A stretch of 64,000 bases of DNA, taken from NCBI GenBank assembly GCA_041582875.1, contig JBFHGX010000002.1, positions 1 through 64,000 on the forward strand, written 5' to 3'. A program made the translations under genes and the position numbers. The stretch's first letter is position 1, and each line of letters starts with the position of its first letter. The notes below the pieces were generated by a model, which saw only the letters and a list, made by a program, of their open reading frames with translations, was not told where the DNA came from and ran no database searches. This DNA is from UBA6244 sp041582875. GTDB lineage: Bacteria; Bacteroidota; Bacteroidia; Bacteroidales; F082. This document shows, piece after piece, positions 58,959-64,000 of this stretch.

Positions 58959-60542
58959 TCACCATCCCACTAAAGTGATACCGGCTGAAAAAGGATACAA
59001 TTCAGGACCTCTGTCTTTTTGGAACATTGTGTTCAACGAATAGGTTGCATACAAGTTGATAATTCCATACCCAAACCGAACAGATACATCAAACTTGAAA
59101 GGTGCTAAGTGATAGCTATTGAAGTCTTTCACGATATTTCTGTTTCCACCGGAAGGAGAAGTACGTGTTTGAACGGTTTCTCCGGTAAAGGGATCAGTTA
59201 ACCTGAAAGTGGCATTCGATTCATTAAAATATATCTTTGTATGGGTACTTAACCGGGCACTAATCAATGCTCCAACGGCCATATGGAACCTATGGGTTCG
59301 TTTTTCCTGATTGGTTTGAATTTCAAAAAACAAAGGTACAGTCAGATAAAACGCGGTTAATTTGGTTTTTCGTACTGAAATATCTTTCATATAAAAACCC
59401 TTAATTGTACTGCTGTCTGGAGTTAAGAAGGTTGAATTTGAAAAACGGTAATTATTCCATGTAAGCCCTAAACCGGTAATCAAACCCATGTTGTTCTTTT
59501 TACTTAAGGAAATATTTTGTTCATAAAGGTTTAAATTTAAATTAATTGACTTTTCCATTTGCAAAGCAAGGTAATCATCGGCCTTATCAAAACTCATATC
59601 GAAATCTGGAGTCAAGTAACCATTTAATCCTATATCAACTCCTCCCCAGTTTCCGTTAAACTTCTTTGGGCGATTGCGCTCCCAGGTAACATTGCCTTCG
59701 TCTGTTACCACCAAACGATGACGTCCTAGAGCAACCACGGTGGTATCTCCATCCACGACTTCAAAATCCAATGTGCCCAACGAAACTTTGGTAGTATCGG
59801 AATACCGGTGCGGGTTGGTTTTTACATCACCTACAATGGTAATGCTCTGTGTTTTATTGCCATTTCTAATAACAAGTGCATCTGGATACGCCACAAAACG
59901 AACATCAGAAGCTCCTGAAGCATCGTAAGTAAGTGAGTTGGTTGCATTAACCATACAATTACTTGCGCCACTTGCATCTACAACAGAAGTTACCGTCTCG
60001 AGCGATTTAGCCATCACTTCGGATGCTCCGCTACACTGAATGGTACTCACATTGGCTTTCCCCTTTAGGATTACATCAGAAGCGCCCGAAACATCTAACA
60101 TAACCGATTCGTATGCTAAATCAAGAATAACATCAGAGGCACCACTTACAAATAATTTCAAGTCTTCACCTTGAAGCACACTTTGTGTTTTTACATCAGC
60201 AGCACCACTAACCCGAAGCGTTTCCAGCGTAGGCAGCGTAACATAAAAGGTCATTGTGGTGTAGTTGCGAATGTTTTTTGTATTAGAAAATTCCAACATA
60301 TTGTTTTTAACCTCCACCTGAACAAACTCCAATAGATTAGCATCTGTTTCCACAACAACTTTAAATTGATCTCCAGGAATTAAAATAACATCGCGCGCAC
60401 CGCCAACTTTAACCGAAGTAAATGAGTCAACAGTTCTGTCTTGCTTTACGACATCACCATTTCCTTTTATCTGAGCCTGTGTCACCGACCATGACCCAAA
60501 GGTAAACAAGCTTACGAATAATATTAAAACTACTTTTTTCAT
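58959..60542 (-). CDS. GIN-domain (DUF2807) adhesin fused to an outer-membrane beta-barrel
   Basis: 527 residues, signal peptide ending SVTQAQ. Residues about 30-250 are a DUF2807/GIN right-handed beta-helix with six SGASDV-like repeats at regular spacing (SGAADV, SGASDV, SGASDV, SGASEV, SGASNC, SGASDV). Residues about 290-527 alternate hydrophobic strands and end in an aromatic strand (FSAGITLVGW), like an 8- to 10-strand barrel. GIN proteins are usually single-domain, so this looks like a surface fusion. Function unknown. Confidence 0.75.
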   Translation of the reverse strand: MKKVVLILFVSLFTFGSWSVTQAQIKGNGDVVKQDRTVDSFTSVKVGGARDVILIPGDQFKVVVETDANLLEFVQVEVKNNMLEFSNTKNIRNYTTMTFYVTLPTLETLRVSGAADVKTQSVLQGEDLKLFVSGASDVILDLAYESVMLDVSGASDVILKGKANVSTIQCSGASEVMAKSLETVTSVVDASGASNCMVNATNSLTYDASGASDVRFVAYPDALVIRNGNKTQSITIVGDVKTNPHRYSDTTKVSLGTLDFEVVDGDTTVVALGRHRLVVTDEGNVTWERNRPKKFNGNWGGVDIGLNGYLTPDFDMSFDKADDYLALQMEKSINLNLNLYEQNISLSKKNNMGLITGLGLTWNNYRFSNSTFLTPDSSTIKGFYMKDISVRKTKLTAFYLTVPLFFEIQTNQEKRTHRFHMAVGALISARLSTHTKIYFNESNATFRLTDPFTGETVQTRTSPSGGNRNIVKDFNSYHLAPFKFDVSVRFGYGIINLYATYSLNTMFQKDRGPELYPFSAGITLVGW

Positions 60543-60613
60543 CTTGGTATTTTTTATGATTTAAAAGTAGGACGGTGAAGTTATTGAATTTGTTACATGC
60601 CCAAGCACATTTC

Positions 60614-61552
60614 CTATAATTTAAGTGCTTTAACCTTCTCGACCAGTACATTAGCCATCTTCATATTCGATTGATGGGTCCATCCTGCAATATGGGGTGT
60701 AAGTAAAACATTGACCATAGTAGTCAATTTAGAAAAACCAGTAGATTGTTGAATGGCTTCAAATGAAAGGCCTTCGTACTCAAGCACATCCAGACATGCT
60801 CCTATAATCAGTTGTTGATCCAACGCTTGAATCAGGTCACTGGTTTTCACTACTTTACCACGTGACGTATTTACCAAATAAAACGGTTTGGCGAATTTGG
60901 TAATCATTTTTTCATCAAACATATAGTTTGTCTCTTTGGTCAAGGGTACATGAAAACTCAGAATATCTGCCTGTTGATAAATCTCATCCATCGTTGATTC
61001 TTTTACAAGAGAGTTTCCAAACCCTGTTTTATACTTGTCATAAGCCAAAATGCGCACATCAAACCCCTGAAGCTTTCGGGCAAACGCACTTCCTGTATTT
61101 CCGTATCCAATAATGCCAACGGTTTTTCCTCCCAATTCAATCCCCCGGTTTTGTTCACGCAACCAAATACCTTTACGGACCTCTGCATCAGCAATTAATA
61201 ACCGATTAAACAAGGCTAGTAACATTCCAACAGCCTGTTCAGCAACAGCATCGCGATTTCCTTCAGGAGCATTTAAACAAACCACCTGATTTTTTTCAGC
61301 TACTTGTATGTCTATATTTTCCATTCCCGCACCTACTCGGGCAATAAAACGCAACTGTGAGGCAAAACTTAAAAATTCTGCATCAATTTTAATTTTGCTT
61401 CGGATCACTATCCCCATATATTGCGAAGCAATTTTCAAATAATCTCTCCTTTTATACTCAGGAAAATAATCACAGGTAAAACCCAATTCCTGTAAAAGCG
61501 GGGTTAGAGATGGGTGGGCACTATCGATAAAAAGTACTTTTCTTTCAATCAT
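60614..61552 (-). CDS. D-2-hydroxyacid dehydrogenase (SerA-like)
   Basis: 312 residues. NAD-binding GKTVGIIGYGNTGSAFARKL near residue 145, FHVPLTKETNYMF, the catalytic Arg in VNTSRGKVV near 230, and the His of LLTPHIAGWTHQS near 285. No C-terminal ACT domain, so it is the short form; glyoxylate, lactate or phosphoglycerate are possible substrates. Confidence 0.85.
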   Translation of the reverse strand: MIERKVLFIDSAHPSLTPLLQELGFTCDYFPEYKRRDYLKIASQYMGIVIRSKIKIDAEFLSFASQLRFIARVGAGMENIDIQVAEKNQVVCLNAPEGNRDAVAEQAVGMLLALFNRLLIADAEVRKGIWLREQNRGIELGGKTVGIIGYGNTGSAFARKLQGFDVRILAYDKYKTGFGNSLVKESTMDEIYQQADILSFHVPLTKETNYMFDEKMITKFAKPFYLVNTSRGKVVKTSDLIQALDQQLIIGACLDVLEYEGLSFEAIQQSTGFSKLTTMVNVLLTPHIAGWTHQSNMKMANVLVEKVKALKL

Positions 61553-61609
61553 TGTAAACTATAGCTTAAATTTGCACCTTATTCGCGCCGAACACGCTTA
61601 AATATAAGG

Positions 61610-61617
61610 CAAAAGTA
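61610..61617 (-). promoter_or_regulatory. Promoter element of the 2-hydroxyacid dehydrogenase gene
   Basis: Minus-strand TACTTTTG, 58 bases upstream of the ATG at 61552. Confidence 0.5.
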
Positions 61618-61697
61618 CAACGAAAGTGTCTATTTTTTGAGATATCAGGTTCCCGTGTAAGATTTTTATTACTTTAGATTATATAAAAAGTTGGCTG

Positions 61698-64000
61698 ATG
61701 TGGCAATTTATTGTGAGGATGATTTTGCGTAACCGATTGTTAATACTCATTACAATTGGTATTTTAACGATTTTTATGGGATGGAAGGGTTCGAGCATTA
61801 AAATGTCATACGAAATGGCAAGGATGTTACCTGAATCAGATCCTATTACGCAAGAATATGAGCATTTTAAGGAGCAATTTGGTCAAGATGGTAGCGTTAT
61901 TTTTGTAGCCATTCAAGACCCTGATTTATACACCCTTGAACATTTTAACCAATGGTACGACATCAGTTACAATGTACTTAAAATTCATGGCGTACAAGAG
62001 GTTGTTTCAGTTGCACGACTATATAACTTGCAAAGAAACGACAGCTTAAAGAAATTCGAATTTAATCCCATCGTCGCCTCTCGGCCTGAAAGGCAAGAAC
62101 AGGTTGATACCATCAAACAAACAGTATACAGTCTTCCATTCTACGAAAACAGACTTTTTAACAAGGAAACCGACGTTACTTTGATGATGATCACCTTGGA
62201 CAAAGAAATATTAAACTCTAAGGCCAGGGTAGGATTGGTGCACGATATTAAAGCTGTCGTCGATCATTACGGCACCAACAATAACCTCGAAGTATATTAT
62301 TCAGGACTGCCCTATATCCGTACTGTTACTTCCAAAAAAATTGAAAACGAACTTCTTATGTTCGTATTGCTTTCCTTGGTGATTGCTTCCATATTGTTAT
62401 TTATTTTATTTCGGTCGTTAAGGGCGGTAATATTTGCCATGCTGGTTGTTGTAATCGCAGTGATCTGGGTTCTTGGCACCACTGCATTGCTCGGATACAA
62501 AATCACCATCCTCACGGGAATTCTCCCCCCTTTATTAATTGTTATTGGTGTTGAAAATTCAATTTTTCTATTAAATAAATACCTGGATGAGTTCCGTTTG
62601 CATGGCAACAAAGTTAAAGCGCTTTCGCGGATGATTTCACGTATTGGCAATGCCAACCTGCTTACTAATGCTACCACCGCTGCCGGATTCGCCGCATTTA
62701 TTGTAACCAGTAATGCGTTGTTGGTGGAGTTTGGTATTGTGGCCTCCATCAATATTTTGGTTACGTACTTGTTGTCCCTATTCATTTTGCCCATCTTGTT
62801 CAGTTATTTTCCTGAACCTAAAAGCAAGCATCTGAAACATCTTGAAAAAGGGATAATTAATCGCATTGTGGTGGGAGTAACCAAAATTGTAATAACACGA
62901 CGTAAGGTAATTTATATCATTACCGTTTTCTTTTTTGTAGCTGCCATATTTGGGATTACCAAATTAAAAACCACAGGTAATATTGTCGACGACATTTCAC
63001 ACAAGGATAAACTCTACAAAGACATGATCTTTTTAGAGCAGAATTTCAAGGGGGTTATGCCGTTAGAAATCACCATCGACACAAAAAAACCAAAGGGAAT
63101 TTTACGCCTGTCGACTTTACAAAAAATCGATCAGCTTCAAAATGTATTAGGTACCTATCCTGAATTTGCTAAACCTCTTTCTGTTGTAGAAGTAGTAAAA
63201 TCAGCCAAACAGGCGTTCTATCGTGGAAATCCTGAAATGTATTCGCTCCCCAACAATCAGGAAAAAAACTTTATTTTATCGTACGTTCCTAGCTTAGGAG
63301 GTGGAAATAAAGGAATCCTGAATGCCTTTGTAGATAGCAACCTGCAAATCACAAGGGTTTCAGCGCAACTCGCCAACATTGGAACCAATGATATTGAACG
63401 TATTTTGGCCGATTTGGAACCTAAAGTAGATGAAATTTTCCCACCTGACAAATATGAAGTCCATCTTACTGGAACAAGTGTCGTTTTTCTTAAGGGCACT
63501 AACTACCTGGTAAACAACTTATTTATGAGTCTTGGTTTAGCACTTATTGTAATTACTATTCTGATGGCGCTAATTTTCTCATCCTTACGGATGATCATGA
63601 TCTCTCTGGTTCCCAATCTTATTCCTCAAATACTTACCGCAGGAATGATGGGCTATTTTGATATATCCATCAAACCCTCAACCATCTTGATTTTCAGCAT
63701 TGCATTGGGCATCAGTGTAGACAACACCATTCACTTTCTGTCGCGTTATCGACTTCAACTCAAACACCACAACTGGAATATTAGAACTTCGGTGCTAGCT
63801 GCACTCGAAGAAACCGGATACAGTATGATATATTCTGCCATTGTATTATTCTTCGGATTCTATATTTTTACACTTTCATCCTTTGGTGGAACTGAAGCCT
63901 TGGGATATCTTGTATCGTTCACCTTGGTGGTTGCCCTATTATCCAACCTTTTTGTATTACCCTCGTTGCTATTAAGTCTCGACAACAAACTAATTACAAA
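61698..64000 (+). CDS. RND/MMPL-family transporter (C-terminus cut by window edge)
   Basis: 767 codons are visible; the frame stays open to the right edge. Begins MWQFIVRMILRNRLLILI, with one helix, then a periplasmic domain and helices 2-6 including LPPLLIVIGVENSIFLLNKY (the proton-relay-type segment of RND proteins) near residue 275. A second such half begins near residue 400, with ALGISVDNTIHFLSRY near 675. This two-fold layout matches MMPL/HpnN-type exporters of hydrophobic compounds. The substrate is unknown. Confidence 0.85.
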   Translation, partial: MWQFIVRMILRNRLLILITIGILTIFMGWKGSSIKMSYEMARMLPESDPITQEYEHFKEQFGQDGSVIFVAIQDPDLYTLEHFNQWYDISYNVLKIHGVQEVVSVARLYNLQRNDSLKKFEFNPIVASRPERQEQVDTIKQTVYSLPFYENRLFNKETDVTLMMITLDKEILNSKARVGLVHDIKAVVDHYGTNNNLEVYYSGLPYIRTVTSKKIENELLMFVLLSLVIASILLFILFRSLRAVIFAMLVVVIAVIWVLGTTALLGYKITILTGILPPLLIVIGVENSIFLLNKYLDEFRLHGNKVKALSRMISRIGNANLLTNATTAAGFAAFIVTSNALLVEFGIVASINILVTYLLSLFILPILFSYFPEPKSKHLKHLEKGIINRIVVGVTKIVITRRKVIYIITVFFFVAAIFGITKLKTTGNIVDDISHKDKLYKDMIFLEQNFKGVMPLEITIDTKKPKGILRLSTLQKIDQLQNVLGTYPEFAKPLSVVEVVKSAKQAFYRGNPEMYSLPNNQEKNFILSYVPSLGGGNKGILNAFVDSNLQITRVSAQLANIGTNDIERILADLEPKVDEIFPPDKYEVHLTGTSVVFLKGTNYLVNNLFMSLGLALIVITILMALIFSSLRMIMISLVPNLIPQILTAGMMGYFDISIKPSTILIFSIALGISVDNTIHFLSRYRLQLKHHNWNIRTSVLAALEETGYSMIYSAIVLFFGFYIFTLSSFGGTEALGYLVSFTLVVALLSNLFVLPSLLLSLDNKLIT

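Noticed and set aside
62312..62794. 160-residue minus-strand frame inside the RND transporter
   Set aside because: Low-complexity Asn/Ile/Thr-rich shadow of membrane-helix codons; the plus-strand frame is clearly the RND protein.

Overview
The window is chromosomal DNA of an anaerobic or facultatively anaerobic member of the Bacteroidota, most likely a marine or sulfidic-sediment Marinilabiliales-type bacterium (the order is inference). Evidence for the phylum: many genes are preceded by the Bacteroidota sigma promoter element TAnnTTTG instead of a Shine-Dalgarno sequence; secreted proteins carry type IX secretion C-terminal domains; lipoproteins have Bacteroidota-type lipoboxes and export signals; and there are phylum-typical families (DUF4271 beside hemD, DUF4296, the QVHFRDP-type dihydroorotase). 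No rRNA, CRISPR array, insertion sequence or prophage was seen.

Layout. 1-29.5 kb is mostly housekeeping: a partial sulfide:quinone oxidoreductase-like flavoprotein at the left edge, pssA, a GNAT/WecE pair, the yicC-gmk-MDR-zinc ribbon-nadD operon, a TPR protein overlapping a phospholipase D-type synthase, ornithine aminotransferase, a secreted arylsulfotransferase-like protein, deoC, recQ, kdsD-lptB, an orphan response regulator, initiator tRNA-Met with a partial duplication beside it, era-der-hslR, and a GT2/pyrC operon. 50.6-64 kb is again housekeeping: queuosine precursor transporter, thioredoxin, pdxJ, dtd, hemD, DUF4271, pta-hydroxyacyl-CoA dehydrogenase-ackA, a GIN-domain/beta-barrel fusion, a 2-hydroxyacid dehydrogenase, and an RND exporter running off the right edge.

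The centre (29.6-50.6 kb) is a sulfur and electron-transfer island. On the minus strand lie a Rieske protein and a cytochrome b fused to about twelve c-heme sites. On the plus strand are (i) octaheme tetrathionate reductase-like protein, cytochrome b and a rhodanese lipoprotein; (ii) a double-rhodanese lipoprotein; (iii) a porin, a tandem rhodanese and a small protein; (iv) a small membrane protein; (v) PsrA-PsrB-PsrC (polysulfide/thiosulfate reductase), two half-size YeeE/YedE channels and two membrane-anchored rhodanese-fold proteins; then tatC. Four Crp/Fnr regulators lie on the opposite strand between these units.

The most unusual signal is that four different rhodanese-fold proteins of the island end exactly in Gly-Gly-Cys. 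The two in the psr operon have lost the catalytic rhodanese Cys (Ser and Gly take its place) but share an identical 12-residue tail, RKKKAKVAEGGC, whose codons differ almost only synonymously. In one of them the tail Cys is the only Cys in the protein. I infer a periplasmic sulfur-relay system in which a C-terminal Cys arm (compare the SoxY GGCGG arm, DsrC, or the Wolinella Sud protein) shuttles sulfane sulfur between the octaheme reductase, the Psr complex and the YeeE channels. The tails are seen directly; the function is inference.
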